DNA of 64,000 bases, from positions 3,364,501 through 3,428,500 of the forward strand of contig NZ_VFOV01000001.1 of assembly GCF_006716315.1 (NCBI RefSeq), given 5' to 3'. Shown one piece after another: positions 34,712 to 43,525 of this stretch. Every line of letters starts with the position of its first letter. Within the stretch, counting starts at the first letter, position 1. The notes under the pieces are model-generated. The model saw nothing but the letters and a program-made list of their open reading frames with translations. It ran no database searches and was not told the DNA's origin. Source of the DNA: Nocardioides albertanoniae (GTDB lineage Bacteria > Actinomycetota > Actinomycetes > Propionibacteriales > Nocardioidaceae). Made by a program: the position numbers and the translations under genes.

Positions 34712-35000
34712 GTTCTCTCCTCGCGCTCGCCACAGGCCGATCGCGGTATTCTCAAAGCCCCAGAGGGCAGTCTTTGACGGGTGGTCCAGTCGCGTTGGCC
34801 GGCGGCACACGGTTCCCCCTGTGGCAGGAGCCCGTCGCGACACCTCCGGGTGTGTTCTTCGGAGCATGCTTCGGCCGACTGGACCGGCTCACAAGTCTGC
34901 CACAACGCCACCGATGGCCGAGAATTGCGACAACCGTGCAGTTGCCGCGCAGAGACCGCAGACGTACGCGGCCGCCCGGCGCCCGTGCAAGGATGCCCCC

Positions 35001-36212
35001 GTGACCGACGCCGGCTGGCCGCCGCACACCTATGTGACTCGCCCCTACCGCCAGCGGATCCCGCGTGGCCCGCGCGCCGACCGGCTCCTGCGCGAGGTCA
35101 CGGTGGCGATGCCGGCCCGCATCGCCGAGCTCGAGGTTCCCCTGGAGCGGCCGGTGGCGGCGATGACGACCGCCAGCGCGGGCGCGCTGCGTCATCTCGA
35201 CCTGGTCCACGGGCGCACCATGGCCGGCCTCAACCACCTCCAGCTGCGCACCGAGGCGATCGACTCCTCCAAGATCGAGCACGTCGAGGCGAGCCTGGCC
35301 GACTACGGGCGGGCGCTGCTGGGGATCGGCGCGAACGCCTCGGCGGTCTCGATGGCCTCGGCGACCCAGGCGATGGAGCGGCTGATCCGGGAGGCCGACA
35401 CCACCCGCAAGATCACCTCCGACGCGATCCTGCAGGCACACCGCGACCTGTTCGCGCGCGACCCCGACGAGGCGGCCGGCGCCGGCAGGTTCCGCACGGT
35501 GCAGAACTGGGTCGGTGGCTCCGACTACGCGCCCCGCGACGCCCTCCACGTGCCGCCCCCGCCCGAGACGGTCCTCGGCCACATCGAGGACATGGTCGCC
35601 TTCGCCAACCGCGACGATCTCTCTCCCATCGCCCAGGCCGCGATCGTGCACGCGCAGTTCGAGTCGATCCACCCGTTCATCGACGGAAACGGCCGCATCG
35701 GCCGGGCGCTCATCCACGCGGTGCTGCGCAGGCGGCGCGCCTCCCGCCACCTGGCGGTGCCGATCGCGTCGGCGCTCGTCTCCCACCGCGACCGCTACTT
35801 CGCCGCGCTCAACGACTACCGGGCAGGCTCCGTGGCCACGATCGTCGCGATGCTCGCCGCCTCGACGACGATCGCGACGACCGAGTCGTGGAAGACGGCC
35901 GAGACTCTGGAGAGCGTGCGGGCCAGCTGGGGCGAGGCGGCCGGCGGCCCACGACCGGGGTCTGCTGCGTACCGGCTCCTCGACCTCCTGACCGAGGAGC
36001 CGATCCTCAACGCCCGGCTCGTCACCGAGCGGCTCGGCATCGAGGATCCCGAGGCCACGATCGACGCTCTGGAGCGCGCCGGTGTCCTCACCCGCGCCAG
36101 GCGCACCCGCCGCTCCCCCGTCTGGATCGCCCCGGCTGTGCTGGCCGAGGTCGAGGATCTCAGCGCCCGCATCCAGCTTCAGGCCCGGCAGCTTCCGTAC
36201 GGACCGCGCTGA
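35001..36212 (+). CDS. Fic-domain AMP-transferase with C-terminal winged helix
   Basis: Fic proteins transfer AMP from ATP to hydroxyl side chains of target proteins. The active motif HPFIDGNGRIGR starts at His224 and is complete. An N-terminal inhibitory helix of the class II kind is seen in SSKIEH (Ser89, Glu93), where the usual Gly after Glu is His94. A winged-helix segment occupies about 320-400 (LLDLLTEEPILNARLVTERLG). The start is the GTG at 35001, with AAGGA seven bases upstream; the open frame further upstream runs into the rplS promoter. It is a single gene with no antitoxin partner, ending at a 21-bp hairpin. Confidence 0.92.
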   Translation: MTDAGWPPHTYVTRPYRQRIPRGPRADRLLREVTVAMPARIAELEVPLERPVAAMTTASAGALRHLDLVHGRTMAGLNHLQLRTEAIDSSKIEHVEASLADYGRALLGIGANASAVSMASATQAMERLIREADTTRKITSDAILQAHRDLFARDPDEAAGAGRFRTVQNWVGGSDYAPRDALHVPPPPETVLGHIEDMVAFANRDDLSPIAQAAIVHAQFESIHPFIDGNGRIGRALIHAVLRRRRASRHLAVPIASALVSHRDRYFAALNDYRAGSVATIVAMLAASTTIATTESWKTAETLESVRASWGEAAGGPRPGSAAYRLLDLLTEEPILNARLVTERLGIEDPEATIDALERAGVLTRARRTRRSPVWIAPAVLAEVEDLSARIQLQARQLPYGPR

Positions 36213-36258
36213 CGGGCCGGGATGCTCACCGAGCTACCTCGGTGAGCATCCCGGCCCG
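36213..36258. terminator. Perfect 21-bp bidirectional terminator
   Basis: A 21-bp perfect stem closes a CTAC loop between the convergent Fic gene and amtB. Its 16-base core ACCGAGCTACCTCGGT is identical to that of the hairpin after ispG at 2190-2219. Confidence 0.9.
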
Positions 36259-36280
36259 TACGCCGTGAATCAGCCGTGGA

Positions 36281-37537
36281 TCAGCCGAGCTCGGAGTAGC
36301 CCGGCTCGTGGAGCACGGTGTCGATGCCGGCGACCTCGTCCTCCTCCTTGGCGCGGAAGCCGATGGTCTTCTCGATCACGAGGCCGATGACGAAGGCGAT
36401 CACGAACGAGTAGGCGATCACGGTGAGCGAGGAGAGCACCTGAGCGCCGAGCAGCTTGGCGCTGCCACCGAAGAAGAGGCTGCCGCCGGTGAGCGACTCC
36501 ATCCCGAAGATGCCGACCCAGATGCAGCCGATGAAACCGGCGACGAGGTGGATGCCGACCACGTCGAGGGTGTCGTCGAAGCCGAGCTTGAACTTGAGCT
36601 CGACGGCCAGGGCGCAGACGGCACCGGCGACGAGACCGAGCACGAGCGCCCAGACCGGGCTGAGGAACGCACAGGCCGGGGTGATGGCGACCAGACCGGT
36701 CACGATGCCGGAGGCGGCACCGACCGCGGTGGGCTTGCCGTCCTTGAGCTGCTCGACGACGATCCAGCCGATCAGGCCGGCGGCCGGGGTCAGCACGGTG
36801 TTGAGGAAGATCAGCGAGGTCTGGCCCTCGTCGGCACCGAAGACACCGGTGTTGAACCCGAACCAGCCGAACCAGAGGATCGCGGTGCCGATCAGCACCA
36901 GGGGTACGTTGTGAGCGACCGTCTCCTCCTTGGAGAAGCCGATCTTGCGGCGACCGAGCACGAGAGCGAGCGCCATCGCGGCCGCACCGGCCGACTGGTG
37001 GATCACCGTGCCGCCGGCCCAGTCGAGGGAGCCGCCGAGGCCGTAGACGTTGTTGGCGAGCCAGCCGTAGAAGTTGCCGTCGGCGTCCACGCCCCAGATC
37101 CAGCGGAAGGTCGGGAAGACCACGAAGGTGGCGAAGAAGACCGCGAAGATCATCCACGGCCAAAAACGCGCGCGGTCGGCGACGGCACCCGAGACCAGCG
37201 CGACCGTGATGATGCAGAAGGCCACCAGGAAGGCGTGGCCGCCGAAGAGGTTTCCGGCGTCGCCACTACCGGCGGAGGTGACGAGGTCGGTCATCCCGAA
37301 GTCCTCGAACGGGTTGCCGAAGAGCTTCGTGCCACCGCTGGTGCCGTTGCCGGCGATGCCGGTGCCGCCGTAGAGGACGTACAGGATCGTGACGACGGCC
37401 ATCGAGCCGAAGCTCAGCATCATCATCGAGACGACGGACTTGGCCTTCACCAGGCCGCCGTAGAAGAAGGCGAGGCCGGGGGTCATGAAGATGACCAGGG
37501 CCGCGCACAGGAGTTGCCATGCAAGTTCGACAGACAT
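36281..37537 (-). CDS. amtB: Ammonium transporter AmtB
   Basis: AmtB conducts ammonium across the cytoplasmic membrane and is plugged by PII protein when nitrogen is plentiful. The 418-residue protein has eleven hydrophobic segments and the family blocks MTPGLAFFYGGLVKAKSV, GGTVIHQSAGAAAMALALVLG (pore His) and VDVVGIHLVAGFIG-type twin-His segment (DVVGIHLVAGFIGCIWVG). The ATG at 37537 has GAGG six bases upstream. In many actinobacteria amtB sits directly before glnB and glnD; here those genes are 13 kb away. A GlnR-type box lies 92-129 bases upstream. Confidence 0.96.
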   Translation of the reverse strand: MSVELAWQLLCAALVIFMTPGLAFFYGGLVKAKSVVSMMMLSFGSMAVVTILYVLYGGTGIAGNGTSGGTKLFGNPFEDFGMTDLVTSAGSGDAGNLFGGHAFLVAFCIITVALVSGAVADRARFWPWMIFAVFFATFVVFPTFRWIWGVDADGNFYGWLANNVYGLGGSLDWAGGTVIHQSAGAAAMALALVLGRRKIGFSKEETVAHNVPLVLIGTAILWFGWFGFNTGVFGADEGQTSLIFLNTVLTPAAGLIGWIVVEQLKDGKPTAVGAASGIVTGLVAITPACAFLSPVWALVLGLVAGAVCALAVELKFKLGFDDTLDVVGIHLVAGFIGCIWVGIFGMESLTGGSLFFGGSAKLLGAQVLSSLTVIAYSFVIAFVIGLVIEKTIGFRAKEEDEVAGIDTVLHEPGYSELG

Positions 37538-37628
37538 TCAGTGCCTCATAGGTGTCGGGACGGGGCTATGACGCCACGCGAGCCACGTCGCTCGTCGTAC
37601 GTATTGCCCGGCATCGTTGCCAGGCAAC

Positions 37629-37666
37629 GTTTCAGAGACCGATGTCTGGTGTTACGGAAAAGTAAC
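37629..37666 (-). promoter_or_regulatory. GlnR-type operator upstream of amtB
   Basis: Read on the minus strand, the site is GTTAC-n6-GTAAC-n6-CATCG-n6-GAAAC. That is the four-half-site, 5-6-5-6-5-6-5 layout known for actinobacterial GlnR (gTnAC-n6-GaAAC twice); only the third half-site departs from consensus. It lies in the 150-base gap upstream of amtB, where an activator for nitrogen limitation would bind. Confidence 0.75.
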
Positions 37667-37687
37667 AGAGTTGGCGGTTGCCGATTC

Positions 37688-38860
37688 TCAGCGGCGAGAG
37701 CCGCGGTTCTTCGTCAGGATCACGGCGCCCGTCGGCGCCTCCAGGTCGCGGCGCAGCCGGAATCCGGCCTTCTTGTAGAGCTTCAGGTTGCGCTCGCTCC
37801 TGGCGCCCGTGAAGAGCCGGAAGCTCCGCGCGCCCGCCGGCGCCACGGCCTGGATGTGCTCGAACAGCCGGCGCCCGAGCCCACGACCCTGGAGGTCGGG
37901 GGCCGACATCAGCCGCCCGATCTCCCACACGTCGCCGTCGAGCCGGCCGCGTACGGAGCCGACCAGCCGGCCCGCGGCGCGCACGACGTAGACATCATGG
38001 GTCTCCAGCGCACGCAGGGTGTCGTCGAGCGACTCGTGCAGCGGCGGGATCTCGATGCCGGGGTTGGCGTTGAGCTCCTGCACCCAGCAGGCGAGCTGAA
38101 GGGTGTGGAGCTCGGCGGCATCCGCGCGTACGGCGGGCACGATCTCCCACTCGCTGCCCTCGCCGAGCCCGGCCGCCTGGGAGGCATGGAGCAGGTCGGG
38201 GCGGCGCAGGGACGTACGCTCCACCGCCTGCTCGTGGCGCCACTGCGCGATGCGCTTGTGGTCGCCGCTGAGCAGCACCTTCGGCACCTCGAGATCGCGC
38301 CAGGAGGACGGCTTGGTGTAGCCCGGATATTCGAGCAGGCCGTCCTCGTGGGACTCCTCCACGAGCGACTCGGCGTTGCCCATGAAGCCGGGGAGCAGGC
38401 GTACGACGGCCTCGGTGATCGCCATCGCCGCGACCTCTCCCCCGTTGAGCACGTAGTCGCCCAGGGAGATCTCGCGGACCTCGGCGCGGGTCGCTGCATG
38501 GTCGAGCACCCGCTGGTCGATGCCCTCGTAACGACCGAGGAGGAAGACGAGCCGCTCGCGGCTGGAGAGCTCGCGGGCGAGCGCCTGGGTCATCGGCTCG
38601 CCGCTCGGGGTGGTCACGACCACGGTGGCGCCGTCGATCGCCAGCTCGTCGAAGGCCTCGCCGAACGGCTCGGGTTTCATCACCATGCCGGCGCCACCGC
38701 CGTAGGGCGTGTCGTCGACGGTGCGGTGCTTGTCGTGGGCCCAGGCCCGGAGGTCGTGGACGTGCATCTCGAGCAGGCCCGATTCGATCGCCTTGCCCGG
38801 AAGGCTCAGCCGCAGCGGTGCGAGATAGTCGGGGAAGATGGTGAGGTAGTCGAGCCTCAC
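37688..38860 (-). CDS. trmD: tRNA (guanine-37-N1)-methyltransferase fused to a GNAT acetyltransferase domain
   Basis: Residues 1-235 are TrmD, which makes m1G37 in tRNA and prevents frameshifting: [40 protein letters not shown] and [16 protein letters not shown] form the trefoil-knot SAM site. Residues about 245-390 are a GNAT domain with the acetyl-CoA loop [14 protein letters not shown] and the [11 protein letters not shown] ending. Ordinary TrmD stops near 250 residues, so this is a fusion in a single frame. The GTG at 38860 overlaps the rimM stop (GTGA). The acetyl acceptor is unknown. Confidence 0.93.
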   Translation of the reverse strand: MRLDYLTIFPDYLAPLRLSLPGKAIESGLLEMHVHDLRAWAHDKHRTVDDTPYGGGAGMVMKPEPFGEAFDELAIDGATVVVTTPSGEPMTQALARELSSRERLVFLLGRYEGIDQRVLDHAATRAEVREISLGDYVLNGGEVAAMAITEAVVRLLPGFMGNAESLVEESHEDGLLEYPGYTKPSSWRDLEVPKVLLSGDHKRIAQWRHEQAVERTSLRRPDLLHASQAAGLGEGSEWEIVPAVRADAAELHTLQLACWVQELNANPGIEIPPLHESLDDTLRALETHDVYVVRAAGRLVGSVRGRLDGDVWEIGRLMSAPDLQGRGLGRRLFEHIQAVAPAGARSFRLFTGARSERNLKLYKKAGFRLRRDLEAPTGAVILTKNRGSRR

Positions 38861-39426
38861 TGCTCGCCCTCTTCGGTGTCGTCTTCGGTGTCGTCGGCGA
38901 ACGGCGTGACCAGGCCGGGGCGGTCGGCGATGACGACCTTCTTCTCCGCCAGGTCGACGACCGGCACCAGCGCCTTCACGAACGGCACCAGCGCGTCGCG
39001 TCGGTCCGGGGTGCGGATCGTGAGCAGATCCTGGGCTCCCCCGTGGACCAGCGCCTTGACCGTGCCCAGCTCGCGGCCGTCCTCGTCGAAGGCCGCGAGG
39101 CCCACGAGCTGGTGGTCGTAGAACTCGTCGGGGTCGTCGGGCGACTCGTCGGCCGGTACGTCGGCGAAGAGCAGGGTGCCTCGAGCGGCCTCGGCCTCGT
39201 TGCGGTCGGCGATCTCCTCGAAGGCGACCTGGAGCACCTGCCCGTGCCAGCGGGCACCCTCCACCGTCAGCCGCTTGGCGGCGTACGCCGATCCCTTGGG
39301 CGGCTGCGTGCGCAGCACCGACCCCTGGGCGAACCGCCGGTCAGGCTCGTCGGTGCGCGCTTCGACGGTCACGAACCCTCGGATGCCGTGCGGCTTGCCG
39401 ATCCGTCCGACCAGCACCTCGATCAT
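38857..39426 (-). CDS. rimM: Ribosome maturation factor RimM
   Basis: RimM assists 30S assembly through S19. The 189-residue protein has the N-terminal barrel start [27 protein letters not shown] pattern and the PRC-barrel segment with [21 protein letters not shown]. An acidic tail ends it. ATG 39426 is chosen; a GTG two codons earlier is possible and neither has a strong ribosome site. It is followed without gap by trmD. Confidence 0.95.
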   Translation of the reverse strand: MIEVLVGRIGKPHGIRGFVTVEARTDEPDRRFAQGSVLRTQPPKGSAYAAKRLTVEGARWHGQVLQVAFEEIADRNEAEAARGTLLFADVPADESPDDPDEFYDHQLVGLAAFDEDGRELGTVKALVHGGAQDLLTIRTPDRRDALVPFVKALVPVVDLAEKKVVIADRPGLVTPFADDTEDDTEEGEQ

Positions 39427-39494
39427 GTCCACGAGGGCAGCCTATGGGGTGGCGTACGCCGGGCTGAACTCCTCAGGGCGGTCGGCGGCGCGGC

Positions 39495-39569
39495 GGGGTA
39501 ACACGTCGTTCGTGGGACTATCCGGTCGTTCAGATAGGGCGAGTAGTCCTACGAACGACGTGTTACCCC
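39495..39569. repeat. 26-bp near-perfect inverted repeat between khpA and rimM
   Basis: The arm 39495-39520 (GGGGTAACACGTCGTTCGT then GGGACTA) pairs with 39544-39569 at 25 of 26 positions around a 23-base loop. It lies 69 bases upstream of rimM and 31 bases beyond an ordinary terminator, so it is more than simple termination of rpsP-khpA. It could regulate rimM-trmD or belong to the set of repeated-word elements. Confidence 0.65.
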
Positions 39570-39600
39570 CAACTGAGCCCGACCGACCCCCGAAATGAGC

Positions 39601-39634
39601 GACGGGCGCCACCCCCGGAGGGGTGACGCCCGTC
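39601..39634 (-). terminator. Terminator after rpsP-khpA
   Basis: A 15-bp stem with one mismatch (GACGGGCGCCACCCC) and a four-base loop starts 19 bases after the khpA stop. Confidence 0.8.
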
Positions 39635-39653
39635 GTAGGACTCAGCCTGGTGC

Positions 39654-39896
39654 TCAGCGACCGCCGTCGACGTCGACGAAGTCGACCCGTGCGCCGCCCT
39701 TGCCGGCCAGCGCGGAGATGACCGTGCGGAACGCGGTGGCCGTGCGGCCGCCGCGACCGATCACCTTGCCGAGGTCGTCGGGGTGGACCCGGACCTCGAG
39801 AACGGAGCCGCGACGAAGCTGCTTGTCACGCACGCTCACCTCGTCGGGGTTGTCGACGACTCCTCGGACGAGGTGCTCGAGAGCTTCGGAGAGCAT
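39654..39896 (-). CDS. khpA: KH-domain RNA-binding protein KhpA
   Basis: An 80-residue protein with one KH domain: the VEVRVHPDDLGKVIGRGGRTA-type core with GxxG loop GRGG, and the end ARVDFVDVDGG. KhpA pairs with KhpB in some Gram-positives and affects cell envelope and RNA regulation. It starts with an ATG at 39896, five bases after rpsP, a conserved arrangement (rpsP-khpA-rimM-trmD). Confidence 0.95.
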   Translation of the reverse strand: MLSEALEHLVRGVVDNPDEVSVRDKQLRRGSVLEVRVHPDDLGKVIGRGGRTATAFRTVISALAGKGGARVDFVDVDGGR

Positions 39897-39901
39897 GCTG
39901 C

Positions 39902-40411
39902 TCAGGCCTCGGCCTCAGCAGCAGCCTCGCCCTCGGCGGGCGCGGCCTCGGCCTTGGGCTCCTCGGCCTTGTCGGCCTTGGGCTCCTCAGCCTTCTTGGG
40001 CTCCTCAGCCTTGTCGGCCTTCTCGTCCTTCTTGGCCTTCTTGGTGACGGCCTCGGAACCGGCCGACGCGTGCGCCTCGGCGAGAGCCTTGTTGAAGAGC
40101 TCGAGCTTGTCGGGCTTGGGCTCGGCGAACCGGAGGGTGCCCTCGGTGCCGGGGAGGCCCTTGAACTTCTGCCAGTCGCCGGTCACCTTGAGGATCGCCT
40201 CGAGGGCCGGGCTCGGCTGGGCGCCGACGCCGAGCCAGTACTGGGCGCGCTCGGAGTCGACCTGGATGAAGCTCGGCTCCTCCTTGGGACGGTAGAGACC
40301 GATCTCTTCGATGACGGCGCCGTCGCGCTTCTTGCGCGAGTCGACGACGACGATGCGGTACTGCGGAACCCGGATCTTGCCCAGGCGCTTCAAGCGGATC
40401 TTGACAGCCAC
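39902..40411 (-). CDS. rpsP: 30S ribosomal protein S16 with acidic/Lys-Ala tail
   Basis: S16 is clear from [39 protein letters not shown] and [24 protein letters not shown]. The core ends near residue 110. The remaining 60 residues repeat [15 protein letters not shown] and [15 protein letters not shown]. The start is a GTG at 40411 with AAAGGA upstream. The 180-base gap before it (40412-40592) should hold the rpsP promoter; no clear element is visible. Confidence 0.96.
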   Translation of the reverse strand: MAVKIRLKRLGKIRVPQYRIVVVDSRKKRDGAVIEEIGLYRPKEEPSFIQVDSERAQYWLGVGAQPSPALEAILKVTGDWQKFKGLPGTEGTLRFAEPKPDKLELFNKALAEAHASAGSEAVTKKAKKDEKADKAEEPKKAEEPKADKAEEPKAEAAPAEGEAAAEAEA

Positions 40412-40592
40412 TGTTGGTGGTATTCCTTTGGAATCGAATATGGGTGAAGAAGCCCGTGTCGGTGTGGGGACACCCGTCAGGCAGCTTCGGCGGGCACTGT
40501 TGCGCTGGGTGAGAGGGTCCCTGCGCACAGGACACACCCACCAGTTTGCCAGAGTCGATCAGGCACAAGAAATCCTTGGCCCGGACCCGGGA

Positions 40593-41672
40593 TCAGGGCC
40601 GACCATAGACCTTCCCCCGCAGCACGACCGCGACCGGACGCCCCATGACGGTGAGGTCGGCGAGCGGGTCACCGTCGTAGACGACGAAGTCGGCGGGGTC
40701 GCCCTCGGCGAGGCCGGGGTTGTGGCCGAGCCACTCCCGCGCGCGCCAGGAGGCGCCGCCGAGGACGACATCGGAGGGAAGGCCGAGGTCGCGCATCGCC
40801 ATGATCTCCTCGTGGATGACGCCGTGACGCTGCGCGCCGGCGCCGTCAGAGCCCGTGTAGAGCGCCACCCCGGCCTCGTGGGCGCTCATGATCGTCTCGC
40901 GACGGCGGGCGTAGAGGTCCTCCATCGTGGCGGCGTACGTCGGGAACTTGGGCCCGGCAGCAGCGGCGAGGTCGGGGAAGATCTCCAGCTGGGCGACGGT
41001 GGGCACCAGGGCGGTGCCCTGCGCGGCCATCGCCTCGACGAGATCGGGGCTCAGGCCGGTGCCGTGCTCGATGCAGTCGATGCCGGCCTCGATCAGGCCG
41101 GGCAGCACCTCGTGGCCGAAGCAGTGGGCGGTGACCTTGGCGCCCTGGTCGTGGGCGACCCGGATCGCCTCGGCGAACGACTCGGCCGGGAACGACGGCT
41201 TCAGGTCGCCTTCGGCCCGGTCGATCCAGTCGCCGACCAGCTTGACCCACCCGTCGCCCGACTTCGCCTGCCGCTCGACGGCCTGGGCCAGGCCGTCGGG
41301 CTCGACCTCGTCGGCATAGTTGCGCATGTAGCGCTTCGTACGGCCGATGTGGCGTCCGGCGCGGATCAGCCGGGGCAGGTCGTCGCGCTCCTGCACCCAC
41401 CGCGTGTCGGCGGCGGAGCCGGCATCACGCACGAGCAGCGCACCGGCGTCGCGGTCGGCGACGGCCTGGGCCTCGGCGGTCTCCTGGTCGACGGCACCGT
41501 CGGGCCCCAGCCCGATATGGCAGTGGGCGTCGACCAGGCCGGGCACGATCCAGCCCGACGCCGCGGTCTCCGCCCCCGACGGCCGCTCGTAGGTGATGCG
41601 GCCGTCGAGGACGTAGAGGTCGCGCACCTCTCCATCGGGAAGGACCGGTCCGGAGAAGTGCAGCGCAGTCAT
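40593..41672 (-). CDS. Metal-dependent amidohydrolase (imidazolonepropionase-like group)
   Basis: A 359-residue TIM-barrel amidohydrolase with the metal motif DAHCHIG near residue 49, a lysine region GDGWVKLVGDWID, TAHCFGHEVLP, IEHGTGLSPD and the late Asp in LYTGSDGAGAQ. The C-terminal GDPADFVVYDGDPLADLTVMGRP segment completes the composite domain. The ATG at 41672 is the start. The substrate (cyclic amide, dipeptide or xenobiotic) cannot be read. It is a single gene after the FHA-protease gene. Confidence 0.88.
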   Translation of the reverse strand: MTALHFSGPVLPDGEVRDLYVLDGRITYERPSGAETAASGWIVPGLVDAHCHIGLGPDGAVDQETAEAQAVADRDAGALLVRDAGSAADTRWVQERDDLPRLIRAGRHIGRTKRYMRNYADEVEPDGLAQAVERQAKSGDGWVKLVGDWIDRAEGDLKPSFPAESFAEAIRVAHDQGAKVTAHCFGHEVLPGLIEAGIDCIEHGTGLSPDLVEAMAAQGTALVPTVAQLEIFPDLAAAAGPKFPTYAATMEDLYARRRETIMSAHEAGVALYTGSDGAGAQRHGVIHEEIMAMRDLGLPSDVVLGGASWRAREWLGHNPGLAEGDPADFVVYDGDPLADLTVMGRPVAVVLRGKVYGRP

Positions 41673-41697
41673 GTGAGGCAGGTTACCCAGACGAGGC

Positions 41698-43437
41698 TCA
41701 CTTCGAACCTGGCACATCGACACCGGCGGCCTCGAGCACGGGCACGTGCTGGGCCAGCGGGATGACCTGTCCGGTGACGACGTTGGTCTCGTCCCAGCCG
41801 ATGGAGGTGGGTACGCCGACGAGCTCGCCGTCGTCGTTGACCGCCGCCCCGCCGGAGTTGCCGCCGGAGATGCGGGCGGTGACGTCGAAGACGGCGCGGT
41901 CCTCGTCCTTGAAGGAGAGGATGGTCGCCACGTTGCCCGAGGCGACCGTGGGCGGCTGGAAGAAGGCGCCCTCCTTGTCGCGGAAGCTCTCCTTCGGCAG
42001 GCTCGGGAAGCCGATCGTGGCGATGAAGTCGCCGCGGTCGACCGACGCCGAGTCGCCGAGCGTGATCGTGGGCAGGTCGAGCGAGCTCGGGTCGACCGGG
42101 TCGCCCTTGCCGTCGGCGACGATCTGCACGACCGCGCTGTCGATCTCGCCGTCGGACTCGATGACCTTGCCGACGTAGTCGGGCTCGCCGACCTTGTAGT
42201 TCTGCGCCGGGTCGGTCATGTGGATGTTCACATACTCCGGCGAGACCTCGCCGCGAGCGGCTGCCTCCGGCACCTTCCCCGGGTCGGCGACGTGGGCGTT
42301 GGTGAGGATCTTGCCGTCCTTGGTGACGATCGAGCCCGACCCCATCGCGACCGTGTCGTCGGTGGGCGCATAGGTGATCCAGACGGCAGCGCGCTGGGCC
42401 CGGTTGAGCTCGGCCTTGGTCAGTCCGGTGTCCTGCGCCGCCGAGTCACCGCCGGGCACGACGAACATCGCGACCACCAGACCGATGACCACCACGGCCG
42501 CGGCCGCGCCGATCCCGCCCCACAGCAGCAGCCTGTTGCGGCGCTTCGCCGCGGCGCGGGCGACCTCCACCTCGGCGGAGTAGATCGGGATGACCTTGAG
42601 GATCTCACCGGCGACGGGGTGGCCGAGCCGGATCTCGCTCTCCTCGTCGATCGCCTCGCTCGCCAGCGGCTTCCCCTTGAGGAAGGAGCCGGCCTGGGAG
42701 CCGTTCTCGAAGGTCCAGCCGCCCGGCTTGGCCACCAGACGCGCGTGCTGACGCGAGACGCCCTGATCCTCGAGCACCACCGAGTTGTCGGAGGAGCGGC
42801 CGATGGTGACCGTGACCGGGTGGCGGAAGCGGTGCTCCTTGCCCTCGGCGACCAGCAGCAGGTCGGGCCCGGTCGGCTGGCTCGGCGGCTCGCCCGGCGC
42901 GCCGGGACGCGCCTTCCCCGGCACGATCGTCATCTCGGAGATCTCGTGGTCCGAGGAGGACGGCGGGCTCCCGGCCGGGGCCGACGGCCTGCTCGGCGGT
43001 GCCGCGGGCACGGCCGCGGGAGCAGGAGCGGAGGGAGCAGGCGGTGCCGGCGGCGGGGTCGAGGTGGGCGCTGCCGTCGCCGTCGTCGGAGGAGGCGGCG
43101 GCGCGGGCGCCTGGGCGCGCGGAGCGCCCGCTGCCAACGGCGCGTCGTCGAGAGTGACGGTGATCGTCGAGCCCGGCCCCGCCGGGCCGAGCTGGATCTG
43201 GGTCGCCCCGGTCAACGGCACCTCGGTGACACGGCTGCCGGCGACGTACGTCCCTCCGGCGGAGCCGACGTCGACCAGCTTCCACCCGGCGGGATCGGGT
43301 CTGAGCTCGGCATGGGCGCGAGAGACCGAGGTGGAGGCGAGCACCACATCGGCGTCGATCGAGCGCCCTATTCTGACGATCTTGTCGGGTGGGAAGCTGA
43401 GCGCGCGTCCCGATACGTCTACGCGAAGCGTCTGCAT
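41698..43437 (-). CDS. FHA-FHA-transmembrane-trypsin-like protease
   Basis: The 579-residue protein starts with an FHA domain (about 1-95: IVRIGRSIDADVVL, SVSRAHAELR). A Pro/Ala linker and a second FHA domain (about 190-285: VTIGRSSDNSVVLEDQGVSRQHAR) follow, then a membrane segment near 310-330 (LLLWGGIGAAAAVVVIGLVV). The C-terminal trypsin-like domain has triad His382 (TNAHV), Asp433 (EIDSAVV) and Ser528 (GNSGG). Topology would put the phosphothreonine readers inside and the protease outside. This suggests protease activity tied to Ser/Thr kinase signalling. The ATG at 43437 gives the normal FHA start. No kinase gene is adjacent. Confidence 0.9.
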   Translation of the reverse strand: MQTLRVDVSGRALSFPPDKIVRIGRSIDADVVLASTSVSRAHAELRPDPAGWKLVDVGSAGGTYVAGSRVTEVPLTGATQIQLGPAGPGSTITVTLDDAPLAAGAPRAQAPAPPPPPTTATAAPTSTPPPAPPAPSAPAPAAVPAAPPSRPSAPAGSPPSSSDHEISEMTIVPGKARPGAPGEPPSQPTGPDLLLVAEGKEHRFRHPVTVTIGRSSDNSVVLEDQGVSRQHARLVAKPGGWTFENGSQAGSFLKGKPLASEAIDEESEIRLGHPVAGEILKVIPIYSAEVEVARAAAKRRNRLLLWGGIGAAAAVVVIGLVVAMFVVPGGDSAAQDTGLTKAELNRAQRAAVWITYAPTDDTVAMGSGSIVTKDGKILTNAHVADPGKVPEAAARGEVSPEYVNIHMTDPAQNYKVGEPDYVGKVIESDGEIDSAVVQIVADGKGDPVDPSSLDLPTITLGDSASVDRGDFIATIGFPSLPKESFRDKEGAFFQPPTVASGNVATILSFKDEDRAVFDVTARISGGNSGGAAVNDDGELVGVPTSIGWDETNVVTGQVIPLAQHVPVLEAAGVDVPGSK

Positions 43438-43455
43438 GCACAGATCATGCACCGA

Positions 43456-43511
43456 GTTGGCCCGATCCGGGTGTCACGAATCGAGGATTCGCGAACTCGG
43501 ATCGAGCCAAC
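43456..43511 (-). terminator. Long imperfect hairpin after the GH3 gene
   Basis: Arms of about 26 bases (GTTGGCCCGATCCGGGT... and GATTCGCGAACTCGGATCGA...) pair with a few mismatches around a GAG loop, starting 14 bases past the GH3 stop. It also forms the leader region of the FHA-protease gene. Confidence 0.6.
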
Positions 43512-43525
43512 TTCGTCTGCGCCGC

